From NCBI RefSeq assembly GCF_022179385.1, contig NZ_BPQS01000050.1, positions 1 to 35,923 on the forward strand: a stretch of DNA of 35,923 nt, read 5' to 3'. Position numbers and translations under genes: made by a program. This document shows positions 1-8,173 of this stretch, piece by piece (positions within the stretch are counted from its first letter, which is position 1; each line of letters opens with the position of its first letter). The stretch comes from Methylobacterium longum (GTDB lineage Bacteria > Pseudomonadota > Alphaproteobacteria > Rhizobiales > Beijerinckiaceae). The notes beneath the pieces were generated by a model, which made no database searches, was not told the origin of the DNA, and saw nothing but the letters and a program-made list of their open reading frames with translations.

Positions 1-120
1 GGCGCGTTCGTGATCAACGCCGCCTCCAACGTCCCGGCCTTCTACAGCCCGGTCGGCCGCCGCTCCGACGAGTTCGCCGTCGTCCGCGCAGGCCTGAACT
101 ACAAGTTCGGCTCGTACTAA
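1..120 (+). CDS. Outer-membrane porin / beta-barrel protein, C-terminal end
   Basis: This is the last 39 residues of a gene that begins outside the window. The reading frame from base 1 runs to a TAA at 118-120. The tail ends in VRAGLNYKFGSY, an alternating aromatic/hydrophobic beta-strand. It looks like the closing strand of the Omp25/Omp31-type barrels common in Rhizobiales, although the final residue is Tyr rather than Phe. The protein would sit in the outer membrane as a channel or structural protein. A strong hairpin lies about 20 bases after the stop. The exact family is inferred from the tail alone. Confidence 0.6.
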   Translation, partial: GAFVINAASNVPAFYSPVGRRSDEFAVVRAGLNYKFGSY

Positions 121-141
121 GTCCGGCCCGACGATTCCGTT

Positions 142-177
142 CGGCTTGGCGGAGCGCCTCGACGCTCCGCCAAGCCG
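142..177 (+). terminator. Hairpin terminator after the porin gene
   Basis: A perfect 15-bp stem (142-156 with 163-177) closes a 6-base loop, starting 22 bases after the porin stop. No T-run follows, so it is either a weak intrinsic terminator or an mRNA 3'-end stabiliser. Confidence 0.6.
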
Positions 178-211
178 CCGGGGTTCCGATCTGACGTTCT
201 GACGACGTCGC

Positions 212-243
212 GAGCGGCCGCTTCCGAGAGGAGGCGGCCGCTC
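212..243. terminator. Second GC-rich hairpin between the convergent porin and VOC genes
   Basis: Positions 212-221 pair perfectly with 234-243 (10 bp) around a 12-base loop, and a short T-containing stretch follows on the plus strand. The rest of 244-437 holds only GC-rich sequence with no gene that I recognise. A terminator role for either strand is inferred. Confidence 0.35.
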
Positions 244-437
244 TGTCGTTCCGGCCACCGCGGGGCCGCGCGCGGCCCTGCGGGCCGGGCCCCGTTCGGC
301 CGCGCCGGATCGAGCGCCCCCGTCCGCGCGCGCGGAGCCTCGCGCGGGGAGGGACGCCGACCGCCGCCGCCCCCGCGCACCGATCGCCTGCTGCCCCGCG
401 CTGACGCGGCTCCAGGCGCGCGGGCGGAGGCGCCGGC

Positions 438-851
438 TCAGTAGCCCTTCCAGAGGCCCGGGGTAGCCAGTTCCAGCAGGTGCCCGTCCGGATCGCGGAA
501 GTAGAGGCTGACGCCGCCCCGCGGCCAGCGCGTGCGCCCCTCGACCGCGATCCCGGCAGCCGCGAGATGATCCTCCCACGACGGGAGCGCGTCCGCGTCG
601 ATCGAGAACGCGATGTGGGCCGGACCGCGGCCGTCATGGGGCGGGATGCGCCCGCCCGGCGTCTCGATCGGGCGCAGGGATGCGCCTTCCGGGAAGAGCA
701 GGAGGACGCCGCGGCCGCCGACGTCGAAGGTGCGCATGCGGAAGTCGGTGTAGATGCAGCGCAAGCCCAGCCTGTCGCGGTAGAAGCCTTCGGCGCGGTC
801 GAGATCCGCGACGTACAGCGCCGTTTCCAGGATGGCGTTGAGCTTGGGCAC
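438..851 (-). CDS. VOC-superfamily (glyoxalase/dioxygenase fold) protein
   Basis: A 137-residue single-domain vicinal-oxygen-chelate protein. It has the two beta-alpha-beta-beta-beta modules of the family: module one includes LYVADLDRAEGFYRDRLGL (12-30), and module two ends with FRDPDGHLLELATPG (118-132). The likely metal ligands are His79 and Glu127, with Glu9 where many relatives have His. Members act as glyoxalases, extradiol dioxygenases or resistance proteins, so the substrate cannot be read from sequence. The start is a GTG at 849-851 with GGGAG about 7 bases upstream. It converges on the porin gene and is transcribed alone. Confidence 0.85.
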   Translation of the reverse strand: MPKLNAILETALYVADLDRAEGFYRDRLGLRCIYTDFRMRTFDVGGRGVLLLFPEGASLRPIETPGGRIPPHDGRGPAHIAFSIDADALPSWEDHLAAAGIAVEGRTRWPRGGVSLYFRDPDGHLLELATPGLWKGY

Positions 852-1327
852 GGCGATCTCCCGTCGCGGGCTTCGGCACGGTGCGGCCAGCGCGGCCCCG
901 GGATCGGGATCCCGGTCGGGGCGGGCCGGGGGCGCCCCGCCGACGCGGAGGCCGGGTCCGCGGGCCTGCGCGCCGCCTCGCGCCGGTTCCGAGCGCGAGC
1001 GGGACCGGATCGCGGGCCGCCGGCGACCGCGCCCGCGATCCCCATCGGCCGGGCTCGCGGTCGATCCGCCCCGCGATCCGCGCCCCCCCCCCGCAGGTCT
1101 GCCGCGGTGCGGGCTTTACCGCCTCGGCCCGCCGCTTCGGCTCCCCGGGAGGACGGTCCGCGCGGCGCCGTCCCGGGCCATGGAACGGGCTTCCGGTGAT
1201 CGGTGCCCCGGGCCGGGGCGGCCCGTTCTGGACCGGCCCCGGCCGGGGCTCGGCTGCAGTCGGCCGGCCGGCCGGCCGGTCCCGTGCCCGGTTCCGCGGC
1301 CGGGACGCGTCACACCCGGCGGGGCCG
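852..1327. other. Non-coding spacer between VOC and MFS genes
   Basis: About 475 bp of extremely GC-rich sequence with no convincing gene on either strand. It should contain the VOC promoter near its left end and the 3' end of the MFS transcript on the right. I see no clear -35/-10 pair. A short tetranucleotide run lies inside it and is listed separately. Confidence 0.5.
1261..1279. repeat. CGGC tetranucleotide run
   Basis: Four tandem CGGC units plus a partial fifth, in non-coding DNA downstream of the MFS gene. It is a short simple-sequence run that could slip during replication. No function is suggested. Confidence 0.6.
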
Positions 1328-2662
1328 TCAGGCGGTCGATGGGCGGGCGGCGCCCTGGTCCGGACGCGCGGTGCGGCCCGGGACCAGCGACAGGGCCGCG
1401 GAGACCAGGGCGAACAGCACCAGGGGCACGAGGCTCAGGGTGAAGCTGCCGGTCCCGTCCTTGATCGCGCCGATCAGGTAGGGGCCGAGGAAGCCGCCGA
1501 GGTTTCCGACCGCGTTGATCGCCGCGATGCTCGCCGCCGCGGCGGCCGGCGGCATCTGCTCCGTCGCCAGCGCCCAGAACGGACCCTTGAGCATGTAGAC
1601 GCCGACCGCCGCGACCGTCAGCGCCGCGACCACCGGGCCGAGCCCGGAGAGGACCGTGCCGCCCGCGAGCCCGAGCGCCAGGATCAGGAACGAGAGGGCG
1701 AGGTGCCAGCGCCGCTCCGCCGTCTTGTCGCTGTGCCGGCCCCAGAGGATCATGGCCACCGACGCGAAACCGTACGGGATGCTGTTCAGGAGGCCGGTCT
1801 CGAAATTGCCGAGGCCGAAGCTCTTGACGATCTGCGGCGTCCAGAAGGAGAGCCCGTAGCTGCTCGCCGTCGAGCCGAAATAGATGGCCGCGAACAGCGC
1901 CAGCCGCCGGTCGCGCAGCACCTCCCACATCGACGGTTTCTCGGTCTGGCCGCGCTGCGTGTTGCGCGCCGCTTCGGCCTGGAGCTGCCGCTCCAGCCAG
2001 TCCCGTTCGGCCGCCGGCAGCCAAGCCGCGTCCCTCGGCCCGTTCGGCAGCATCCACAGCACCGCCACCGACAGGAGGACCGCCGGCAGTCCTTCGAGGA
2101 TGAACAGCCACTGCCAGCCGGCCAGCCCGAACCCGCTCACGTTGAGCAGCGCGCCGGAGATCGGCGAGCCGAGGAACGACGAGATCGGGATCGAGATCAT
2201 GAAGATCCCGATGATCCGCGCCCGGTAGGCGGAGGGGAACCAGTAGGTGAGGTAGAGGATCACGCCGGGGAAGAACCCGGCCTCGGCGAGCCCCAGCAGG
2301 AAGCGCAGGCCGACGAACGACCACGGCCCCTGCACGAGGGCCATGGCGGCCGAGATCAGGCCCCAGGTCGCCATGATCCGGGCGATCCACAACCGCGCTC
2401 CGAAGCGCTCCAGCATCAGGTTGCTGGGGATCTCCATCAGGAAATAGCCCAGGAAGAAGATCCCGGCGCCCCAGCCGAACACCGTCGCGGACAGGCCGAC
2501 ATCGTGGTTCATCTGGATCGCCGCGAAGCCGACATTCACGCGGTCCAGGAAGGAGACGAAGTAGGCGAGGATCAGGAACGGCACGAGCCGCCAGCCGATC
2601 CTGCGCATCGCCGAGCGTTCGAGCGCGGTGTCGTCCAAGGAGCCTGCTATCGGGCCTGTCAT
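1328..2662 (-). CDS. MFS transporter, anion:cation symporter type
   Basis: A 444-residue inner-membrane protein of the major facilitator superfamily with about 12 hydrophobic segments. The first helix carries FLDRVNVGFAA (about residues 33-43). Helices 2-3 contain GWGAGIFFLGYF and IPSNLMLERFGAR, the pattern of the anion:cation symporter family that includes phthalate, tartrate, glucarate and hexuronate carriers. The central cytoplasmic loop is the usual charged stretch around residues 205-235. The start at 2660-2662 (MTGPIAGS) has GACGAGGA upstream. The substrate is probably an organic anion but cannot be assigned. The solute-binding protein gene lies upstream on the same strand with a 455-bp gap, so they are probably separate units. 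Confidence 0.88.
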   Translation of the reverse strand: MTGPIAGSLDDTALERSAMRRIGWRLVPFLILAYFVSFLDRVNVGFAAIQMNHDVGLSATVFGWGAGIFFLGYFLMEIPSNLMLERFGARLWIARIMATWGLISAAMALVQGPWSFVGLRFLLGLAEAGFFPGVILYLTYWFPSAYRARIIGIFMISIPISSFLGSPISGALLNVSGFGLAGWQWLFILEGLPAVLLSVAVLWMLPNGPRDAAWLPAAERDWLERQLQAEAARNTQRGQTEKPSMWEVLRDRRLALFAAIYFGSTASSYGLSFWTPQIVKSFGLGNFETGLLNSIPYGFASVAMILWGRHSDKTAERRWHLALSFLILALGLAGGTVLSGLGPVVAALTVAAVGVYMLKGPFWALATEQMPPAAAAASIAAINAVGNLGGFLGPYLIGAIKDGTGSFTLSLVPLVLFALVSAALSLVPGRTARPDQGAARPSTA

Positions 2663-3117
2663 GGGCCTGTCCTCGTCGCCTGTCGTGGGGTCCGGCCGGA
2701 TCCCGCCGGGGGCCGGGTCGATCCAGGTCACGGCCGGGCCCGCACGGGACAGGACGGCGCCGACCGCCGCGCGGACGGTGGGAACGGCAGGCCGTCTCGG
2801 GCTTCCTCGCGGGCCGGTCAGCTCTGGCGGTGACCTGTGCCGACCCTGCTTAACCCGTTCCCGACGCGGCTGGGAAGCGCGCATGGCCCGTAGAAGCATC
2901 GGATCTGTTGAAGACGACGGCGTATTCGTAAGCTGGAATGCCGTTGAGGATCGATCAGCCCGGGTTTGGCGGGCTCCTGCAACGGTAACGCGTGCCCCTG
3001 GTCTTTGCGCGCCGCAAAGCAAGCCGGGGCGCAGGCCATCCGCGGGCCCGGCGCTGGCGGATTGCTTCGCCGCGCGCTCGGAGCGGGGCGGCCGGGGGGC
3101 CCGGCCTCCCGGACGCC
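2663..3117. other. Spacer between solute-binding protein and MFS genes
   Basis: About 455 bp without a convincing gene. A perfect 6-bp hairpin (2957-2962 with 2970-2975) could end the upstream minus-strand transcript, but it lies 143 bases past the stop and has no T-run. The MFS promoter should be here; I cannot point to its boxes with confidence. Confidence 0.4.
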
Positions 3118-4689
3118 TCAGCCCTTCTTCACGTTCCAGAACACCGGCACGCCGTCGAGGACGCCCGTGAGGGTGGGCTTGAACGAGGTCTGGTTGAAGT
3201 ACTGCCCGAGGGGCAGGTAGGGCAGGTCGGCGAAGGCCTGCCGCTGAAGGTCGCCGGCGAGCTGCCTGCGCGCGGCGGTGTCGGGCGCGTCGAGCCACTG
3301 GTCCCGCAGGGCCTCGATCTTCCCGCTCGTCGGCCAGCCGATCGCGGCGCTCTGCCCCGTGCCGCGCAGGAAGGCGCTGACCGCCGGGTTGGCCTGATCG
3401 AGCCCTGCCCAGAAGGTGCAGAAGGCGCTCCAGCCGCCCTGGGCGACCGGGTCCTTCTTGGCCCGCCGCTGCACCACCGAACCCCAGTCCATGACCTGGT
3501 AGTCGACGTTGAAGCCGGCGCGCGTGAGCATGTCGGCCGCCACGTCGGCCAGCGCCTTCAGGCTCGGGAAGTCGGAGGCGCCCATCAGCACCACCTTCTC
3601 GCCCTTGTAGCCGGCCGCCGCCAGCGCCTTCTTGGCGCCCTCGTAGTCGCGCTTGGCTGTCAGGGCGTCGAGGCCGAGATCGCTCGCCATCGGCAGGCCG
3701 GGGCAGAAGAAGCCGGTGGGCACGTGGATCAGCTTCGGGTCCGTGCCGGTCACCGCCTGCATGAAATCGGCTTGGTCGACGACCTTCAGCAGCACCTGCC
3801 GGACCGCGGGGTTGTCGAAGGGCGGCTGGAGCTGGTTCATCCGCAGGCAGCCGATGAGGCCGGTCGGGTCGGTGATCCGCGTGGTCAGCCCGCGCAGCGT
3901 CGGCACGAGGTCGGCCGGCGGCTGCTCCCACCAATCCATCTCGCCGGTCTGCATGGCCGAGGCGGCGGTCGCCTGATCGGGGATGACGTGCCATTCGACC
4001 CGGTCGATGAAGGCGCGCTTGGGCCCGGACGTCCATTGCGGCGCGGCGCCCTCGCGGGGGACGTAGCCGGCGAAGCGTTCGTAGACCACGCGGGCGCCGA
4101 CCACCCGCTCGTCCGCCTTGAAGCGGAACGGGCCGCTGCCGACCATCTCGGTCACCTGGGTGAACGGGTCGGTCTTGGCGAGCCGCTCCGGCATGATCGC
4201 GCAGATCGAGGAGCCGACCTTGCCGAGGGCGTCCGGCAGGAGCGCGAAGGGCTTTTTCAGGCGGAACTGGATCGTCCGGTCGTCGGGCGCCGTGAGTTCG
4301 TCGGTGTAGGCCATCAGCGTCTGGCCCATGGCGTCGCGCTTGCCCCAGCGGGCGATGCTGGCCACGCAGTCGCGCGCGAGCACCGGGCTGCCGTCGTGGA
4401 AGGTCAGGCCGTCCCGCAGGGTCAGCCGCCAGAGCTTGCCGTCGTCCTCGACCACGTGGCCGGCCACCATCTGCGGCTGGGCCGCGTAGGCGGCATCCGT
4501 GCCGTAGAGCGTGTCGAACACCGCCAGGCCGTGGTTGCGGGTGACGTAGGCGGTCGTCCAGATCGGATCGAGCACCGTGAGGTCGGCCTGCGGGATGAAC
4601 TTGAGGGTCCGGGCGGCCGTGCCCTGCGCCAGCGCCGGGGCGGCGAGCGCGGCGCCCGAGAGAGCCATGAAAGTCCGTCTATCCAGCAT
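3118..4689 (-). CDS. ABC transporter substrate-binding protein, family 5 (peptide/opine type)
   Basis: A 523-residue periplasmic solute-binding protein of the DppA/OppA family (SBP_bac_5). The N-terminus DRRTFMALSGAALAAPALAQ is a signal peptide with a twin-arginine-like start and an Ala-x-Ala-type cleavage site near residue 20. Mature features typical of the family are the FIPQADLTVLDPIWTT opening, the LRDGLTFHDGSPV segment and the KLIHVPTGFFCPG segment. The start at 4687-4689 is preferred over one 18 codons upstream because the signal peptide begins there and GGAG sits at a usable distance. No permease or ATPase genes are adjacent, so it is an orphan or serves a transporter encoded elsewhere. 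The ligand (peptide, amine or other) is unknown. Confidence 0.88.
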   Translation of the reverse strand: MLDRRTFMALSGAALAAPALAQGTAARTLKFIPQADLTVLDPIWTTAYVTRNHGLAVFDTLYGTDAAYAAQPQMVAGHVVEDDGKLWRLTLRDGLTFHDGSPVLARDCVASIARWGKRDAMGQTLMAYTDELTAPDDRTIQFRLKKPFALLPDALGKVGSSICAIMPERLAKTDPFTQVTEMVGSGPFRFKADERVVGARVVYERFAGYVPREGAAPQWTSGPKRAFIDRVEWHVIPDQATAASAMQTGEMDWWEQPPADLVPTLRGLTTRITDPTGLIGCLRMNQLQPPFDNPAVRQVLLKVVDQADFMQAVTGTDPKLIHVPTGFFCPGLPMASDLGLDALTAKRDYEGAKKALAAAGYKGEKVVLMGASDFPSLKALADVAADMLTRAGFNVDYQVMDWGSVVQRRAKKDPVAQGGWSAFCTFWAGLDQANPAVSAFLRGTGQSAAIGWPTSGKIEALRDQWLDAPDTAARRQLAGDLQRQAFADLPYLPLGQYFNQTSFKPTLTGVLDGVPVFWNVKKG

Positions 4690-4996
4690 GCCAGCCTGCT
4701 CCGTCCGGTAAAGACTGAGGGATCGTAGCATAGGGCGGGCCATGCGGTGCTACAGGGCACGCGACCATACGGGGGGCGCCGGGGCTCGCCGCCGCCGCCG
4801 GGCGGTTCCCGGGCCTGCTCGAACTCGACTGGCCAAAACCACATTCGGCCTGTGCAAATCGGTAAGAACAAGCTTTCGTCAAGATAATGGCTTTATCCGC
4901 GGCCATGGAGCGGCGTCGCTCGGGCGCGATCCCGACCCTCGAACCGCGGCCGCCCGCCCGTCCCGCGAACGGGCCGCGCAGACCAGGATTATCTCG
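4690..4996. other. Divergent promoter region
   Basis: About 307 bp between the minus-strand solute-binding protein and the plus-strand small gene. The middle (about 4838-4900) is less GC-rich than its surroundings, which fits promoter DNA. I do not see a convincing consensus promoter or an EcfG-type site. Confidence 0.4.
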
Positions 4997-5221
4997 ATGA
5001 ACTTCACCGTGTCCGCACGCCTGTCCGCGCGCCGGTTCGCCTATCAGCATGCCTCCGTGCTCGCCGCCTTGGACCAGGGCATGAGCCTGATCGCGGCCGG
5101 GATGGCCGATGTCACGATCACCGACGGCAACGGCCGGGCCCGGACCCCCGCGGCGGTGTACCAGTCCCTGTTCGGGGCCGGGCTGGCGCAGGTCCGCGCG
5201 GTCCAGGCGCAGGCGGCCTGA
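4997..5221 (+). CDS. Small hypothetical protein, 74 aa
   Basis: A short protein with no domain that I recognise. It starts MNFTVSARLSARRF and has an Ala-rich helical middle (residues 15-35) followed by VTITDGNGRARTPAAVYQ, which would fit a small helix plus turn. An AGGAtt stretch lies about 8 bases before the ATG. The reading frame is open further upstream, but that extension is low-complexity Arg/Ala sequence typical of non-coding frames, so the ATG at 4997 is preferred. There is no signal peptide or membrane segment. Its function is unknown. Confidence 0.6.
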   Translation: MNFTVSARLSARRFAYQHASVLAALDQGMSLIAAGMADVTITDGNGRARTPAAVYQSLFGAGLAQVRAVQAQAA

Positions 5222-5409
5222 ACGGACGGGAAGTCGGTCCCGGTCGGGCCGCCGATCCGTCATGCAGACGGTCGCCGATCGTGGAGACAAGCACAGGAAA
5301 GTTGACGAGTACCGGTTCGTCTTTCTGGACATTCTCCGAGATCAGGCATAGCCTCCGAGTGTTCGCGTCGCCGATGTGCCGGCTCGAATGCTTCCGGAGA
5401 TCGTCTTAC

Positions 5410-5958
5410 ATGAAGCGCCGCAGCGCGCGACCGTTCATGGTCGAAGTCAAGAACACCCGGGCCGGACGGGCATCGCTGACCTCCCCCAACGTGCGGACGC
5501 GGCCGGACGCGAACCTGTGGCAGGAACTGGCTGAGGCCGAGGCGAGGCCGCCGCAACCGGATATTCAGCTTCCCGCGCCGCCGCGGCCGGCGCGGAAGGA
5601 GCCAGAGGCGCCGGCCCGCCGTGTCCTGCCGAGCCTCGTCCCGATGTTCGAGCCTCCGGCGGAGCCCGAGCCTGAGGCCGTCGCGCCGCCCGTGCGGCGG
5701 CCACGGACGCGCAGCGAGCGGGCTCCCGCGGTCGCTCAGGCCGCGGCCGCACCCCCGGCGCCGAAACCGGCGGCCAAGCCCCGCCCCGCCGCAGCGCGAC
5801 CCGAGCCCCCCGCCGCGTTCGCCGTCGAGCCGACCGTGCGCGCGCCGAAGGCCGAGCCCGCTGAAGGCCCGTCGCCCCGCCCCGCGCCCTGGCGCCGGAC
5901 CAAGGAGTTGCGGCTCGGCGAGCGCTGGAAGCGCCGCCTGCCCCCGTTCGCCCGCTGA
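5410..5958 (+). CDS. Pro/Ala-rich, mostly disordered protein with basic N-terminal motif
   Basis: A 182-residue protein. The first 17 residues (MKRRSARPFMVEVKNTR) look like a conserved, folded or peptide-binding head. Residues about 45-160 are Pro, Ala, Glu and Arg in long alternation, probably disordered. The C-terminus (LGERWKRRLPPFAR) is basic and aromatic. I recall similar 'RRSxRPFxVEVK' heads in short Rhizobiales proteins of unknown role; this is memory, not a search. The start at 5410 has CGGAGA about 9 bases upstream. A longer frame from 5281 exists but its extra residues look non-coding. It converges with the following small gene at a gap of 39 bases. Confidence 0.6.
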   Translation: MKRRSARPFMVEVKNTRAGRASLTSPNVRTRPDANLWQELAEAEARPPQPDIQLPAPPRPARKEPEAPARRVLPSLVPMFEPPAEPEPEAVAPPVRRPRTRSERAPAVAQAAAAPPAPKPAAKPRPAAARPEPPAAFAVEPTVRAPKAEPAEGPSPRPAPWRRTKELRLGERWKRRLPPFAR

Positions 5959-5997
5959 CCGGACTCCGAGCCGGCGGGTTTCGGGTTGCCCGCAGCC

Positions 5998-6246
5998 TCA
6001 GGCGAAGAACGGCCTGAAATTCTCCACCCAGCCGCGCAGCCACGCCTCGCAGCCCTGCTGGGCGCCGTGAGCATCCTGCCCGTGGCCCCAGATGTCCTCG
6101 ACGAGGGGACTCCACCACGTCCACAGCCGGTTCGATCCGTCGTACTCGCAGATCCCGACCACGACGGCTCCGACCTGTCCGACGTAGCGCGGGAGCGGCA
6201 CGCCGGCGGTCACGTCCTGGGTCCAGGTGATCAGGCTCTGAGGCAT
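5998..6246 (-). CDS. Small Trp-rich hypothetical protein, 82 aa
   Basis: A compact 82-residue protein with seven tryptophans, including the cluster LWTWW and the C-terminal WLRGWVENFRPFF. It has two cysteines, and the amino acid mix is not low-complexity, which supports a real folded protein. I do not recognise the family. There is no signal peptide. The ATG at 6244-6246 sits only 8 bases after the GTT of a near-EcfG promoter (TGAAC-N17-GTT, read on the minus strand from 6279 to 6255). If that promoter is real the message would be leaderless. There is no clear Shine-Dalgarno. Confidence 0.6.
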   Translation of the reverse strand: MPQSLITWTQDVTAGVPLPRYVGQVGAVVVGICEYDGSNRLWTWWSPLVEDIWGHGQDAHGAQQGCEAWLRGWVENFRPFFA

Positions 6247-6303
6247 CCCGTTAGAACGGCGCCGCGCCCCGGACGTTCACTCCGCCGCCCGCGCGCCCCG
6301 GTC

Positions 6304-6777
6304 TTACGCGGCTTCCCGCTCCGACGGCGCACCCGCGGCCAGCCGCGAGTTGCGGTAGCGCGGATCCGCCGTGACCTCCCGCTCGGTCCAGGGCGGCACC
6401 ACCACCGGCTGGTCCTCGCGCTCGAGTTCGATCTCCGCCAGGATCAGGCCCGCGAGCGCCCCGCCGAACACGTCGACGTCCCAGACCGCACCGGCGTGCG
6501 CGACCCGATAGCGGGTCTTCTCGAGGCGGCGGCCGGGCGGCACGCGGGCCAGGAGCGCCGCGCCGTCCCGCGGCGCGATGGCAAACTCGATCTCGTCCCG
6601 GCAGGCGCCGCGCCGGGAACTCTTCCAAGTGATCAGCGTGCGATCCTCCGCCTGGCGGATGCGGATCGTGTTGGCGTCGTCGGTGTAGAGATAGCCCTGA
6701 ACGAAGTGTGTTCCCGACCGGCACAAGGCCAGCACGGACGGGTGCGCGATGAACTTGCGCTCGATTTCGACGGGCAT
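6304..6777 (-). CDS. CYTH-domain protein (triphosphate tunnel metalloenzyme family)
   Basis: A 157-residue single-domain CYTH protein. The signature ExExK motif is the start of the protein (Glu4-Ile-Glu6-Arg-Lys8). It is followed by the alternating basic and acidic tunnel strands: TIRIRQ, LITWKSS, DEIEFAIA, KTRYRV and AEIELE. Short bacterial members of this length hydrolyse inorganic tripolyphosphate or nucleoside triphosphates with a divalent metal; the exact substrate here is unknown. The start at 6775-6777 (MPVEIERKF) is chosen because the ExExK motif normally lies within the first few residues. It diverges from the Nudix gene, another phosphoanhydride hydrolase, which is suggestive but not proof of a shared pathway. 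Confidence 0.88.
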   Translation of the reverse strand: MPVEIERKFIAHPSVLALCRSGTHFVQGYLYTDDANTIRIRQAEDRTLITWKSSRRGACRDEIEFAIAPRDGAALLARVPPGRRLEKTRYRVAHAGAVWDVDVFGGALAGLILAEIELEREDQPVVVPPWTEREVTADPRYRNSRLAAGAPSEREAA

Positions 6778-6944
6778 GCCGCGACTCGCTGCCGTTGGAC
6801 GGAAGAGGTTTCGCGGACCAGCGCCCACAAGACAAGCGGGGCGGCGGTGCCCGAGCGCAGCGTTACAGGCATGGCTCGCTGATCACCGTGACCGGATGCA
6901 AATTCGCCATCTTCAACTATGTAAAACCCTTGCGTGTCGGGTAA

Positions 6945-7481
6945 TTGCAGATTCGCCCGGAGAAGAACCACCCTCTTTCGTTCCCGAGGTCAGCGCTGAA
7001 GACGGCATCCAAGCGGTCGAACCTGAAGAAGCTGTTGCGGAGGGCCCAGGCCAAGCCGCTCAAGCAGGTTGCGGCCTTGCCGTTCCGTGTCGGGGCGGAC
7101 GGCCGTCTCGAGGTGCTGCTGATCACCTCGCGCGATACCGGCCGCTGGATCATCCCCAAGGGCTGGCCGATGATCGGCCGGAAGGCCCACCGGGCCGCCG
7201 AGCGGGAAGCGTTCGAGGAGGCCGGGCTGCAGGGCCGGATCGCCGCGAGTCCGGTCGGCTGGTACCGCTACGAGAAGCGCCTCGACCACGGCCAGGCGCT
7301 CCCCTGCAAGGTCCGCGTCTACCCGCTGCGGGTCGAGGTCCAGCACGAGCGCTGGCCGGAGCGGGATCAGCGCACGCTGCGGTGGTTTCCCCCGGAGGAG
7401 GCGGCGCGCCTCGTCCACGAGGACGAACTCCAGCGCCTGCTCGTGGACTTCACGGCGCCACCGGTCGACGGCCGCACCTGA
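6945..7481 (+). CDS. Nudix hydrolase, PKGWP subfamily
   Basis: A 178-residue Nudix protein. The domain spans roughly residues 40-170. The Nudix helix reads GWPMIGRKAHRAAEREAFEEAG, so the catalytic REAxEEAG core is present, but the glutamate normally seventh in the box is Arg. The preceding WIIPKGWP resembles the diphosphoinositol/diadenosine polyphosphate hydrolase branch. The substrate is likely a nucleoside or inositol polyphosphate, inferred from that resemblance. The first usable start is a TTG at 6945 directly after an in-frame stop and without a good ribosome site, so the N-terminus is uncertain; the first 30 residues are basic and poorly conserved in appearance. Confidence 0.85.
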   Translation: MQIRPEKNHPLSFPRSALKTASKRSNLKKLLRRAQAKPLKQVAALPFRVGADGRLEVLLITSRDTGRWIIPKGWPMIGRKAHRAAEREAFEEAGLQGRIAASPVGWYRYEKRLDHGQALPCKVRVYPLRVEVQHERWPERDQRTLRWFPPEEAARLVHEDELQRLLVDFTAPPVDGRT

Positions 7482-7511
7482 GCGGCCCGGACGCTGCGAC
7501 GGTCCGGGTGA

Positions 7512-7536
7512 GGAACCGGCCGGTCCCTCCGCCGTT
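7512..7536 (+). promoter_or_regulatory. EcfG-type (general stress) promoter for the cysteine protein gene
   Basis: GGAAC at 7512-7516, 17 bases, then GTT at 7534-7536. This matches the consensus known for the alphaproteobacterial general stress sigma factor EcfG. Transcription would start near 7543, giving an 80-base leader before the ATG at 7625. Confidence 0.7.
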
Positions 7537-7624
7537 GAATCGATAGATTGGATCGTTTCTAAGTTCCAAGTCTTCGTTCCACTGCAGGGCGGCCCGGGGC
7601 CGCCGAGCCCCAGGAGCCTGATTC

Positions 7625-7822
7625 ATGAACGCGAAGTGTGAGAGCTGCCGGTTCTTCGACGAGCACAAGGGCAACGGTGCCGTCGCGCAGAACGATGCCG
7701 GCCTGTGCCGCTTCAACCCGCCCGTCAGCCAGCCCGCGCCCGACTCCAAGGGCCTCTGGCCGGTGGTCGCCGCCCAGGATTGGTGCGGCCACTACACCCC
7801 CGAGATGACCGCGGCGGAGTAA
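7625..7822 (+). CDS. Small cysteine-containing protein, likely metal-binding, 65 aa
   Basis: A 65-residue protein starting MNAKCESCRFF. Four cysteines (residues 5, 8, 28 and 54) lie in the pattern CxxC, GLCRFNPP and DWCGHY, and His56 follows the last one. This arrangement suggests a zinc or iron-sulfur site. I recall similar short 'CxxCRFF ... CRFNPP ... WCG' proteins in Rhizobiales, usually annotated as hypothetical. A good ribosome site (AGGAG, about 9 bases before ATG) fixes the start. It is monocistronic, with an EcfG-type promoter upstream, which suggests induction in the general stress response. The biochemical role is unknown. Confidence 0.8.
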   Translation: MNAKCESCRFFDEHKGNGAVAQNDAGLCRFNPPVSQPAPDSKGLWPVVAAQDWCGHYTPEMTAAE

Positions 7823-8173
7823 GGGCCGCCCTGATCGGGCGGCCGGGATCCTTCCCGGCTGCCCGGTCGCGTTCACCCCGTCATCCGCTTCGACCCCGCC
7901 ATCCTCGCGAGGGCAGGGCCGTGATCCGGAAGCGTGAGGGTCCCCGACCCGACGCCGAGTCCGGAGCGTGGCTCCGCTCGCGGGGATGTCTGCGTGTCCA
8001 CGCGTGCCGGATGCGGGTCCCAGTCGAGGGCGTCGGTCGAAGCTTCGCTCCGTCCTCGCGGACGCGGCACCCGACCCGGGGCGGGGCCGGGTGGACCGGG
8101 GAACCCGCCCTCCATCGAGCGCCGACGACTCCGCCCCGCGGCGCCGACATCCCTCGGCATCCCCGCCGCGGGC
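7823..8173. other. Non-coding stretch downstream of the cysteine protein gene
   Basis: About 350 bp of GC-rich DNA with many short inverted repeats and no gene that I can support. Long open frames cross it on both strands but are Arg/Pro/Gly-rich artefacts of GC content. Its right end borders the small RNA terminator. Confidence 0.5.

Noticed and set aside
14..1045. Long open frames antisense to or between the VOC and porin genes
   Set aside because: They are Arg/Pro/Ala-rich, lack ribosome sites and overlap a clear VOC gene; this is the usual GC-driven shadow.
1116..4036. Very long frames across the MFS and solute-binding genes, including one joining both
   Set aside because: The joined frame is just the MFS frame running open upstream through non-coding DNA; domain content and ribosome site place the MFS start at 2662.
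6255..6279. Full EcfG promoter for the Trp-rich 82-residue protein
   Set aside because: The -35 is TGAAC, not GGAAC, and the spacing would make the message leaderless. It is kept only as a note, not a called promoter.
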